NCBI RefSeq assembly: GCF_000711695.1
Contig: NW_013546965.1
Location: 48,021 to 112,020, forward strand
Direction of reading: 5' to 3'
Source of the DNA: Tilletiaria anomala UBC 951
Lineage: Eukaryota > Basidiomycota > Exobasidiomycetes > Georgefischeriales > Tilletiariaceae
Length of the DNA stretch: 64,000 nt
Made by a program: the position numbers and the translations under genes. Numbering within the stretch: the stretch's first letter is position 1; each line of letters opens with the position of its first letter. The notes under the pieces were generated by a model that was given only the letters and a program-made list of their open reading frames with translations, searched no databases and was not told the origin of the DNA. Positions 12,001 through 21,899 of this stretch are shown here, one piece after another.

Positions 12001-12312
12001 GAAGTGACACAGCATCTCGACAGCGACTCGATCGATGCGCTCATGCGCGCGCTGAAGCGCTATACCGGCGCGATCCTGCTCATTAGCCACGATCGACATG
12101 CCGTTAAGCAGCTAATCGAGGGCAAGAAGAGCGACCTGGTGCTCGGATCAGACGGCGAGGAGAATGAGAGCAGTAATGATAGCGACGATCATGCAGGCGC
12201 CAGCTCGCGCGAACATGGGAGCGTGTACCTCGTGAAGAAAGGGAAGACCACCTTGCTAGGTGGCGGGATGGACAGCTACACTGCGGAAGTCCAACAGGAG
12301 ATGGATGCCTGA
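9089..12312 (+). CDS. ABC-F family ATPase with two ABC domains
   Basis: Exons 9089-9913, 10023-10026 (4 nt), 10106-10312, 10381-11018 and 11098-12312 give 962 residues. The N-terminal 220 residues are helical then low complexity. ABC domain 1 has Walker A GRNGVGKST (about 269-277), signature LSGGWKSR (about 501) and Walker B CLVLDECTNFLD. A charged linker helix (YDGNLSSYEQTQRRKL) follows. ABC domain 2 has GPNGHGKTT (about 733), LSGGQ (about 836) and LICLDEVTQHLD. There are no membrane segments, so this is a soluble translation or ribosome-associated ABC-F protein (GCN20/ARB1/ABCF3 group), not a transporter. The proline usual in the DEPTN motif is Cys in domain 1 and Val in domain 2, and Asn is Gln in domain 2. 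An acidic Ser-rich insertion precedes the C-terminus. The exact subgroup is undecided. Confidence 0.93.
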
Positions 12313-12445
12313 GCAGCGAGCGAGAGAGCGGCTTTCTCTTGTAGTGTATATCTGCATGGTTCTGGTAAACGAATGATACCGTATGGCTTACAAATACAAT
12401 GTGTGGTCCTCGTAGTACAAACTTGCGGTTAGAAGCTCAAATACA

Positions 12446-13877
12446 CTAGTCGTCATCCTCATCATGTCCGTCGCTGCTATTGCTCAGTCTCTCCCACGAA
12501 TCATCGCTCCGCACTCCTGGACTGGTAGGTCGTGAGAGCGCCTTGGCATCCTGTGGTTGTCTCCACACGTTGGCTTCGCTGCTGAAGCTCTCCGAGCCGC
12601 TGGTGCTCTCGCCTGCTTCCGTAACATTTTGGTCAGCGGTTTCACCAGGTGAGTGTGTATGCATGTTCTCTGCGCTTCTGTGTGCGTGCTCCTCTGTCAC
12701 CAGAGGATCCTCGTGCGAAGTGCCGAGGCGCATCGGTGGGGAAGTGAGGGTAAACTCTTTGTCCTCGTGTTGGCCATCGGCGTGGTTGTGCGAGTCACCC
12801 GGAGAAGGAGAGGCCACGCGCAACGGGGAGACAGAGTGAAATGCCTCCGAGCCGCTGTACGCATCGCTCACGACGGACAGAGAGCTTACAGGCGTCTTGG
12901 GAGAGTGCAATGGTGAGCGCATAGCATGCAGGCGATCTCGGTCGATGAGCGAGGCGGTGCTGAAGTATCGCTCCGCCGCAGCTACTTGTTCGTCGTCGGC
13001 GTTGTCATTGTTGTCGTCAGATAACGATGATGTGCTTGCATTGCCGTCACGGTCACCGTTGCCGTCACCATTTTTCACCGCTGCTTCAGCGAATCCGAGT
13101 TCTGTCAAAGAAGCGGAGAGGTGAGTGTTGTTTAATGCAGGTGATTCGGTGCCAACTGTATGGTGCGGGGCTACAGGTTCGTCATCATGATGCTCGGTCG
13201 ACGATGGCGGCTTGATCGTCCGAATTTGCGGAGCAGCATCGAGACGCGAGAGAAGTTAGCAGGACTTCGTATGTGTGCGTTCTTAACGCTCTGATACTTA
13301 CTTTGGCATCGCTCCATTGCGGCCAGACACCAGGACGATGCGTATCCGTTGCAAAGCCTCCGTCGCCACCACGCGCAGCTTGTTCGAGGCCGCTCCTGGC
13401 TATATTCTGAACCATTCTAGTCTGCCGTTCGTGTAGCTCAAAGTCAATCAAGTCTGCATCCATCTCTCGCCTCCATGCCTCGTCGGGAGTCACTGGCTGT
13501 ACGGCATGGGCCTGCCGCCTGCGCAGTCGAAGTTCGTCAGGCGGCGGATCGGCTCGCCAGCCATGGTGGTCGTTAGCACCAGCACGGCCGTCAGATTGGC
13601 GCACATGCATCTCACGCAAGTCATGCTTGTGCCCGTGTTCAACTCTGCCCTCGTCGTCACTGTCGCTATCGTCGCCGTTGGCAAAGTGACCGTGCGGGTC
13701 GCATGCGCGGCGCACTTTACGCCTGAAGCGGGTAAAGTGGCCGTGCCACTGCTCTTGGAACTGGTGACCCAGGATCGGCTGGCCCTCGCGCATCGGCTTG
13801 AAGATCGTGTACTCGAGCGTCACCGCTGTTGCGACGCCGGCGATGACGACGGTCGACAAGATGAGCGGGTTCACCAT
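12446..13877 (-). CDS. membrane-anchored acidic protein of unknown function
   Basis: Two exons, 13302-13877 and 12446-13210, give 446 residues. The donor is gtaagt, and the acceptor atcaag lies 46 nt after a gctaac branch-like site. Residues 5-22 (LILSTVVIAGVATAVTLE) form one membrane segment or signal anchor right at the N-terminus. The rest is hydrophilic, with His/Asp-rich stretches (HGHFANGDDSDSDDEG), a helical piece (AWRREMDADLIDFELHERQ) and a Ser/Asp/Glu-rich C-terminus ending in DEDDD. An N-terminal anchor with a long acidic cytosolic part would fit an ER or mitochondrial outer-membrane protein. No family is recognised. Its 3' end faces the ABC-F gene, 133 bp away. Confidence 0.82.
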
Positions 13878-14435
13878 CGTGATCTAGCGATCAGGTTGAT
13901 GCGTGACGGTGATGTTGGGGGTGGCGGTGAGGGTGCTGCTGCGCAATAATGCACTTGCCCCTCTTGACAGGCCGACGAAATCGGCTCAAACGTTCATTAG
14001 TACAAGGGGCGATTCGGGGAAGAGCCGTTACAAGCAATGCAAGCCGAGGCCTTTATGAGCAGTGTTGGCGCTGATGAAGAGCCAGTCAAGTCGCAATTGC
14101 ATCGTCCAGGTCCCATAGACGCACCAGCCGCCAGGCGAGTTCCTTTTCTTTCTTTTTGACCCACTAGGTCCTGACTTTGACAACAGAGCGAGCCAAGAGC
14201 GCTACCTCCGGGATGCCAGCATTATCCTTTGCGACATGCTGGACCGACAAAGGGAGGCGACACGACAGCAGCAGACGATCGGCAGACATGGTACGACTTG
14301 TATTCCAGCTCAGACGAAGATCCACGGTGCGCGGTGGACAGCATACCATGTTCGGGCCTCTATACTTGGCAAAAATGTGTATCTATGATATTCTTTATAA
14401 ACAGAGGCACAATAAAAAAAAGAAATACAGCACAT
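13878..14435. other. intergenic between two minus-strand genes
   Basis: About 560 bp holding the promoter of the membrane-anchored protein and the 3' end of the glycosylase gene. Nothing else is supported. Confidence 0.5.
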
Positions 14436-16030
14436 CTACGCCTCGGCCTTGGCCCGTTTCCGTGAAGATGAGCGTGAGCCGCCGCTGCCGATGGCATTCG
14501 CAGCTGTATTCGCACGCGATACACCCGCTTCAGGAACATCCTCCTTCTTTGCCCTTTTCAGAGCGCGAATGCACGAGCCGGCTGTCGAGATGGGTTTTCC
14601 GTCCGCTTCCGCCGCGGCCGACTCGTCATCTTCCTTGGCGTGCGAGGATCCGCTGCGACGCTTGCTCTTGGGTTTTCCTGGGCTAGCATCGATATCGGCG
14701 TCGCCTTCGGCTTTGTGGAGCGACATCTTCTTGCTGTACGTTCGGCTATGCACGAACCCATGCTGGCGGAGCGGACACGGCCGTGCTTCCCTTCCCTTCT
14801 TCCTTTCATCCTGCGCACCTGCGGCGCCTGCGCCTGCGTCACCGCTCGCAAGCCCCGACTGCTCTTCTAGATCTTCTCTGTCCCTCTCATCTTCCGCTCC
14901 GCTCTGCACGCCGCCGTTCGACGAGCCGTTGTCCATCTCGACAGTGGCGAATCCGCGCGCGGAGCATGCGCCGCACATCTTGCCGTGCTTAATGAGCAGG
15001 ACGTGCAGCGGGTACTTGAGGGGCGGCGGGAGGCGCTCCTCGAGGTGGTAGCATGTCTGGTCGCGCGTGGCAGTGTCCGGGACCCAGCCGAGCATCTTGC
15101 TGAGACGCCAAACGTGTGTGTCGACGGCGATTGTGTCGCGGCCGATGCAAAACATCAACACACACGTCGCCACCTTGGGCCCGACGCCAGGGAAGGCGAG
15201 CAGCTCGCGCATAATCGCGCCGTCCGCAACATCGGGTGCGTGCAGGTGGTCGAGCGACAGGCAGCCGTGGCGCTGCCGCGTTTGCTCGAGGATCGCGCGG
15301 ATGGTCCGCGCCTTGCTGTTCGCCAGGCCGCCGCAGCGGATTGCCTCGACGAGCTCGGTGTGCGGCGCGTCAAGGATCGCCTCCCAGTTTTGCCGCCCGA
15401 AGCGCGCAACGAGCGACTTGTGTGCCGCCGTCGAGTTGCGGCTCGACGTGTTGCACGAGAGCACCGTACGGATCAGTGCATCGAGAACGGACGGTCTACG
15501 TCAGGTGTCTTTCGATCAGCTTGTCTCTCCATTGCACCGTAAAGTGTTCTCGACACACCATCGCGCCAAAGCGAGACTCACACATTTCCACAACCCCCCC
15601 AGTTGTCGTCACTCTGCGGCTTTCGGTGTCTCGGCAGCATAGTCTCACCTGCCTCCTCGCCCTTCCTGTACCCGTGCCAATCAGCGAGTAGGTATGCAAC
15701 CTTCTCCGCCTCTTCTGCTGTGGGATACGCAAAACCGGGGAAGGGGCCGGCAAGGGACGATTGCGAGTAGGCGGCTAGTTTGCGAGCGGAGAGCTGTTGC
15801 GACTTACTTTCAGCGCTGTCCGGCGTCTCTTGTTGCTTTTCTGGGTGCCGGTCGTCCTCTTTGGATAGAGGGCGGACGCTGTCGGTATTCGTGGTTCTAC
15901 CGTTGCGCCGCGCGCGAAGAGTCATGAGGGCAGGAGCGGCAGTGGCTGTGGCAGCTTGAGGTGGCGCTGGTACGGTTTCCTGCGTGACAAGGAGGCTTGC
16001 TGCTGCCGTGGCGGCTGCGCGACGCCGCAT
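14436..16030 (-). CDS. endonuclease III-type DNA glycosylase (HhH-GPD superfamily)
   Basis: Exons 15582-16030 and 14436-15495 give 502 residues. The frame stays open upstream to 16132, so the start could be earlier; the ATG at 16030 was chosen for its context. The glycosylase core begins at VPSVLDALIRTVLSCNTSSRNS. It continues to the helix-hairpin-helix FPGVGPKVA (catalytic Lys at about 257) and VDTHVWRL (catalytic Asp at about 275), the two key residues of bifunctional endonuclease III enzymes that remove oxidised pyrimidines and nick the strand. Cysteines at about 324 and 327 (CGAC) and a distant CPL (about 390) may form a rearranged 4Fe-4S site. About 60 acidic, Gly/Ser-rich residues separate them. 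The C-terminal 110 residues are basic with nuclear-localisation-like clusters. It is divergent from the GH47 gene. Confidence 0.88.
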
Positions 16031-17546
16031 TATGAGAGCGAAGAAGCTGATGTGGGCTCTGACAGTGCGTTGGTGAGCGCCCGGCGTCGGCGTCAGAGAA
16101 TAAGGGCGAGGAAGTGGGGGTGGGGTCAGCACGGTGCTTGTTGTGTGCTCAAAGCTCGCTCGAGCGCCCGGCGCTGCTTCCCGCTACCGTCAAATCAGGG
16201 GCCAGTTATGTGTGCGGTGGATGGACTACACGTGATATCGATGGAAATGTCGGCAATCGTGGCGGTCGCAGTGCGAGGCGGGCGAGCGTGCCGTGTCTGC
16301 ACGATGAACTGACGGCACAAGCACGGCTTGGGCGAGGTTAGGGGAGAGGCCGTAGCAGCGGACCGCGATCGCGAACGTGTGGAACCCTGTGCCAGTGCTG
16401 AATCCTCCGCGGCGCCGAGATTCGGTGAGATGGCAAGGCGGTGTGTGGATGCCCAAAGGTGCTGCTGCGTTTGTCCAGCAATGTCTCGTTGGCCTCGCTC
16501 ATACCTGCCTGCTATCTCGGAAGATGCCATCATGCTCACTTCTCGTGTCAGTGGGCCATTCGCCGTGTGCAACAGCAGCGAGTCCCGAGTTCCGATCTAT
16601 TTCTAATTTCATTTCTCCATTTTTGGCTGGAAAAGAATGAAATGCTATGCGGAGTGGGCTAAAGCTCCGTGCGAGTCGTGCAGTGCCGCACCATGCTAAC
16701 CTACTGCTCCAGAGTGTGTTCGATTTGCTGTCCGCGTCGGCAGGTCTCCCATCTTTTTGTCTGCCCACGCCTGCGGACGACGTCGAAGCGTGTTCATTAG
16801 CCTGCGGACAGCCAGCCAAATCGGCACGAAGTGGGTTGTAGAGCTATCGACAATGTTGGCGCGGACGACTAACCCCTGTCTTATCCCCGCGAACGATGCC
16901 AGAAATGAAATTGCTGTCACGAAGAGCCGAACCAATACTATTGCAACCTTGTTGGCGATCGACAGGTGTGTCTGATTAATGTATGAGACAGCACGACACC
17001 TTGGATGGCCTAATGTGCGTCCCACCCATTTCAGGCTCCAAGCAAGGAGTGGGGAGTATGTACTGGAGACGTCTGGGGTAGGTTCTAATATCAAGTATAA
17101 GATATGAGATGAGGAGGACGATGAGTCGATGATGATGAAGAGTCGGCCAGGACACGGGGGTGCGCTGCGAGGAAGCGAGCTTGATCTGCTGGAGAGAGTT
17201 GCTGCCAATCGACTCTCCCGGCCCTTGTGGTGAGCGCAGCGCGGCGGGTTATGTACATTTTTAGCGCAGAATGAGAAATGAGTGTGGAATGCGTTCCCCA
17301 GCTTGCTCATCGCTCGCAGGGTTTGCAGCACCTTCACTTTCACCACCTCCAACCCCCTCCCCATCCAGCCTGCTCCCCGACCTCGCCCCCGCTGACGACT
17401 GCTTGGTTGCCCCCCCGGACAATGGGGTTTCTGTCCAAAAGGAAATCCAACGCACCCCTCTCCTCCCTTGCCCACACTCTTTCGTAACAGACTACCACAC
17501 ACGCGCACTCTCTTTTCAAGGCACCCCCATCTAGTCCCTACCCACG
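16031..17546. promoter_or_regulatory. 1.5-kb region between divergent glycosylase and GH47 genes
   Basis: Both promoters must lie here. A pyrimidine-rich tract (17340-17530) precedes the GH47 start, as is common upstream of fungal start codons. A long open frame on the minus strand (17508-16696) contains one hydrophobic segment but begins with GTG and overlaps the presumed GH47 promoter. I do not accept it as a gene. Confidence 0.45.
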
Positions 17547-19391
17547 ATGCAGCCCATGACCTTCACCTCCCTCTACACCCTCCTCTCCCTGGCCCTACTC
17601 GCCCTCGCTGGCGCCCAGCTGGCGGAGGCAGCGACGACGCCGCGTGTGCAGGCGTCCAATCTGACACAGACCGCCCAGTCCAAGCAGCGCGCAGCGGCCA
17701 TCAAGGTCAGCTTCCAGAGTAGCTTTGCCGCGTACAAGCAGTATGCTTTCCCTGCAGACGCACTCCTGCCGCTCAGCAAGGGCAAGCAGAACAACCTTGG
17801 CGGATGGGGCGCTACCGCCATTGACGCCATCACAACTGCCATCCTGATGAACGACACAGACATTGCCAACAGCATGATATCCTACGCCCAGACGGTCAAC
17901 TACGGCAGCACATCCCAGTCGACCATCTCGCTGTTCGAGACCAACATCCGCCACCTCGGAGGCTTGCTCTCCGCATACGAGCTAACGGGCAAGAAGAACA
18001 GGAAGCTCGTCCAGCAGGCCGAAGTTGTCGGCAAACATCTGCTCAAGGGCTGGGTTGGCTCCAACGCCATCCCGTTCAACTCGCTGCGCAACTGGAACAC
18101 GTACGGCAAGCCAGACGCGAACGGCGGGCGCGCCATCATCGCCGAGGCTGGTACCCTGCTGCTCGAGTTTAGCAAGCTGAGCAAGTACACGGGCAACGAC
18201 ACTTATCTCTCGTATGCGCGCCGCAGCATGGCCGCTATCGTCAAGTCCCCTAGCGTCTTCCCCGGTCTGTACGGCCAGGGCATCAACCCGGTGACAGCCC
18301 TGCCGATGGACGACTACGTGACGTGGGGTGGAGGCTCCGACTCATTCTTCGAGTATCTGATCAAGTACGCATACCTTGCCGGCAACTCGTCCAGCATTTT
18401 TGCCGACGCGTGGATCCACAGCATCCAGTCTTCCATCAAGCATCTTCTCGTCGTCCCGCAGGGGCACCCGGAGCTACTTTTCCTGTCCGACTACGCCAAG
18501 TCGTACGGTGGCGACATCCCCCGCTGGTCGCACCTCGGCTGCTTTGCGCCTGGCAACTGGATTCTCGGCGGGAAAATCCTTGGTGTACCAGGGTTTGTTG
18601 ACTATGGCTACCGCCTCGCCAGCTCGTGTGCGCATACGTATTCGGCCTCCGCGACGGGCATCGGGCCCGAGGCGTTCGTATATAAGGAGAATGATGGCAG
18701 CACCAACGGCGTAACCATCTCCAACGAGGCGCAGTACAACCGCGCCGGCTTCGACTACGACTCGCCCGCGTACGTCCTGCGCCCTGAAGTGATGGAGAGT
18801 GTCTTTTACGCCTGGCGTGCCAGCGGCGACCCCGCGTGGCAGGAGATCGCGTGGAACGCGTTCCAGAGCATTAGCAAGTACTGCAAAACAGACACAGCGC
18901 TCGCCGCAATTCAGCAGGTCAACAATACCGCCACGGGCCAGTACGACGATTCGGAGAGCTTCCTATACGCCGAGTTGTACAAATATCTCTACCTTATCTT
19001 TGCCGATCCCAACGTTGCGCACCTCGACAAGTATGTCTTCAACACCGAGGGGCACCCGTTCGAGCTAGACCGCCCCGGCGCGTTCCAGGCGCGCCACAGC
19101 ACCGTCGTGCCCTCGCCCCAGCCCGCTATACAGAAGCAGCCGACGCGTACGCACACCGCTAGCATGGTGCCCATGCCTGTCTTCTCCAACATGCCGCAGG
19201 CAGCCAGCGCGTTCGTCGGCGCCGTGCAGAGCACCGTCGCGCGCGCCCTCGCCAGCGGCAGCGCCAGCGGCGCCAGCGCGAAAAAGGCAGCCAACGCGGT
19301 CAGACGCCACTTCCAGAAGAGTGCGCACGCATTCTCGCATCAGCACCAGCATCAGCACCAGTTCAGGTACCCGCAGGCCGCCCACGCTTGA
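17547..19391 (+). CDS. secreted GH47 alpha-1,2-mannosidase
   Basis: Single exon, 614 residues. A signal peptide occupies about residues 1-28 (hydrophobic LLSLALLALAGAQLAEA). GH47 features in order: YKQYAFPADALLPLS, GGWGATAIDAITT, LFETNIRHLGGLLSAY (acid Glu, about 131), GGGSDSFFEYLIK (Asp, about 267), CFAPGNW, a GIGPE motif, LRPEVMESVFYAW (Glu, about 415), SESFLYAELYKYLYLIF and NTEGHPFEL (Thr that coordinates calcium). All expected catalytic carboxylates are present. These enzymes trim alpha-1,2-linked mannose. With a cleavable signal and no membrane anchor, this one looks secreted rather than Golgi-resident. Several N-glycosylation sequons are present. About 100 residues after the domain are low complexity and end in a His/Gln-rich stretch (HQHQHQHQF). 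Confidence 0.95.
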   Translation: MQPMTFTSLYTLLSLALLALAGAQLAEAATTPRVQASNLTQTAQSKQRAAAIKVSFQSSFAAYKQYAFPADALLPLSKGKQNNLGGWGATAIDAITTAILMNDTDIANSMISYAQTVNYGSTSQSTISLFETNIRHLGGLLSAYELTGKKNRKLVQQAEVVGKHLLKGWVGSNAIPFNSLRNWNTYGKPDANGGRAIIAEAGTLLLEFSKLSKYTGNDTYLSYARRSMAAIVKSPSVFPGLYGQGINPVTALPMDDYVTWGGGSDSFFEYLIKYAYLAGNSSSIFADAWIHSIQSSIKHLLVVPQGHPELLFLSDYAKSYGGDIPRWSHLGCFAPGNWILGGKILGVPGFVDYGYRLASSCAHTYSASATGIGPEAFVYKENDGSTNGVTISNEAQYNRAGFDYDSPAYVLRPEVMESVFYAWRASGDPAWQEIAWNAFQSISKYCKTDTALAAIQQVNNTATGQYDDSESFLYAELYKYLYLIFADPNVAHLDKYVFNTEGHPFELDRPGAFQARHSTVVPSPQPAIQKQPTRTHTASMVPMPVFSNMPQAASAFVGAVQSTVARALASGSASGASAKKAANAVRRHFQKSAHAFSHQHQHQHQFRYPQAAHA

Positions 19392-19862
19392 GTTCAACTG
19401 GCAGCGTCAACGTTTTTGAAGTATCGTCCCGCTCGCAACCACCGAAGTGCCATCCCATCTCATCATCTTCGCATTCTTTCGCAACTTTGTCAATCGCGCC
19501 TGGGAAGGACTTGCGCTTTGCCCATCCCACAGCTTTTCGCCTTGCAAGCATCCCGCACCCCGGCGCCATTGCAGCGCTTTAGCTCGTTCCTCGCGAAAAG
19601 AAAGCCCTTCAGCGCCGTTGTATTTATCCGTCTACTTGCAATCGCAATTTGCCATGACACGCGGTGCACAGACATACCGTCTGTTCGCACTGCTTGCTTG
19701 CATGCCTCACGCCGTTACCTCACGGGCTGCTCGAATAGGCGTGCACACGAAGGTGGGTGGGCATTTGACGCGCGTCGCGCGTGAGATGATTGCATATGCT
19801 ACACGATGAATGAGGGAATCTTCTTGGACCCATCCTCCCGAACACCCGGTTCCTCCTCTCTC
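19392..19862. other. convergent intergenic region
   Basis: About 470 bp between the stop codons of the convergent GH47 and cyclophilin genes. It should contain both polyadenylation regions. No gene or repeat is supported. Confidence 0.5.
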
Positions 19863-20693
19863 TCAGTCAAGCCCGCCCTTGGCGGCCAGCGCAACAGGGT
19901 TCGCATGGACCGTGACACCCTTCATGCGTATTTCTCTGCCCTTGGTCGGGCGATTCTTGGCGTCGACAGGGACCTTCTCCATCACGCTGAGCGTCCCGCC
20001 ATCTTCGGCGCCATCGATCACGCGCCCAAAGATGGTGTACTTGCCGTCCAGATGCGGTGCCTTTCCGTACGTGATGAAGAACTGCGATTTATTCGTATTC
20101 GGTCCGGAATTGGCCCACGCGAGAATCCCGCGTGCGTTGAACTGTGCAACGGGGACGAGCGTCAGCACGGACACCAAGCGAGACGGCTTCAGTCGTTCTT
20201 CACACGAGCGACTATGGGGTCAAAGGGGAGATCAGACGCACCTTCAGAGTCGATCGGATCTCGTCAGGAAATGGGGAGCCCCATATTGACTGGCCACCTT
20301 TGCCGGTTCCAGTCGGGTCGCCCGTTTGGATCATAAATTCTGCACGGTGCAACGAGGCAGGAAAGGCACACAGCACATGGTCAATCACGGATCCGTTGTA
20401 GATGAGTTGCAGATTCTAATGTTGGTCTCCTACCTTTAATATTGCGGTGCCATAAGACATCGTCGTAAGTCGCGCTCGCGCACAACGCCAAGAAGTTCTC
20501 CGCTGATCGCGGTACCGCCTCGCAGAAGATCTCTACCTGTTGATGCATAAACCAAAGCGGTGGTGCGTTAGCTTTTGCTCTGACCATGGGTGAATGTGAT
20601 TCTGGAAGGGTTCAGAAAGGAGATGTGCTGGAGGTTTGAGGGCTGCTTGATCACCTTCACGTCACCCAGATTCGTATGCAATGTCACCGACAT
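19863..20693 (-). CDS. cyclophilin, PPIL3-like peptidyl-prolyl isomerase
   Basis: Four exons, 20655-20693, 20434-20536, 20242-20339 and 19863-20141, give 172 residues with perfect phase. The start [13 protein letters not shown] followed by [19 protein letters not shown] is typical of the PPIL3 branch of small cyclophilins found with spliceosomes. Core motifs: [46 protein letters not shown] and [15 protein letters not shown]. Active-site residues are largely conserved (the Arg after H in HRN, Phe and Gln in FMIQ, Phe in QFF), but the usual Trp/His near HLDGKY follows the PPIL3 pattern. It catalyses Xaa-Pro isomerisation, probably nuclear. The glycine usual before FMIQ is Glu here, because the exon junction makes a GAA codon. 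Confidence 0.95.
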
Positions 20694-21899
20694 GTTGACG
20701 GCAGCATCAGTCGTGGGCAGCGGTCTCGCCGCACAGTCCAGCAGCAATGGCGGCAGCCTTGAGGAGATATCTCTGCGTGTCTCTCCTGTTTGTTTTGACC
20801 AGAGCGCCTGCCTTGATGACTGCCATTTACACTTTGCCTGTAGTGCAAAGAGCTATTGGACTTCAGGCGTAGGCTCGAAATGGACCTGAGTCTCAACGAG
20901 TCGAGCAACATCGGAAATCGCGAAGGGGAACTATCAACCGAATCCGGTGTATTTCCGCCGTCATTTTATTACCACACCTCTCCTTTAAGAACCAGCATTT
21001 GGAATATGAAGGACGGCAGGACTCAGGACTGCGACAACAAAGCTCATGATGACGCTCGAGACGAAGGAGAGCTCAATTAACAAGATTTTGGGGGTTTGCC
21101 GAGCTAATGATGAAGCGTCGCGAGGGCGGCGGAGTAAGGACTTTACCCAATCAGCGCGGAGGGCTCTTATTCGGTCTCGGGATGATGTGTCCACCATCTA
21201 AGGCTCGATCGCGTGCACGATGAAATGCCCTTCTCATGGCCTGGTAAGCTCCTCGAGCAGAGCAATCGTAAATTCCGGAAAGCATATCGTATTCGTGCGC
21301 CCAGAAGCTCAGCAGGCAGGGTTGCGAGGCAAGGACGCCGATGCGATCGTTGAAATGTTCATCACGCATGGCATACGTGGTGCGTGCCTGTGTGAAGACA
21401 TCCTAATGGCGTCCGATGCAAGCAAAATTGAAACGCTTCTTATCCCTTACTTTCCGCCGCAGGCTAGGCTACACAACGGGGCGCTTCTCTTCCTCCGTTG
21501 TGTGTATTTCATACATGCCATGTTTGATGTCAATGCGAGAATAGTACTTCCGTGTGAATTATAGGATACGATGTGAAATGCCCGTTATCCATGCTGATGC
21601 TCCCGTGAGAATAGTCGACATTGCCGATGCTGGTGATGCTGAAGAAGATAGTTCGATGCTTTGTATGCCAAGTGAAATATGCGGTAGTAGAGAAGTGTGC
21701 GCAGGATAAGCGGATGAAGGTGGTGCTGAATGTCCCAACCGTTTGTTGCTTCGAAATTCGCTAGCAACTCTTTCTTGAGCACAAGGGTCGTCAGGTTGAT
21801 GGGTATGGGAGAAGCGCGTCGCACATCATGCCACCACCATGGTATGGTGTTAGTTCACCTGCGCTGCATGCTCTTCGCGGCTGGGCTTCGTGGCCAAGA
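20694..21899. other. 1.2-kb region, no supported gene
   Basis: This holds the cyclophilin promoter and the 3' flank of CDC7. Open frames at 21220-21564 (+) and 21151-21369 (-) have no recognisable motif and no splice context. I see no repeats. Confidence 0.5.

Noticed and set aside
16696-17508. 270-codon minus-strand open frame with one hydrophobic segment
   Set aside because: It starts at GTG, overlaps the GH47 promoter, and has no family pattern or splice logic. It could be a relic but the evidence is too thin.
21151-21564. Overlapping frames on both strands between cyclophilin and CDC7
   Set aside because: There are no motifs, splice context or codon bias that I can point to, and the two strands contradict each other.
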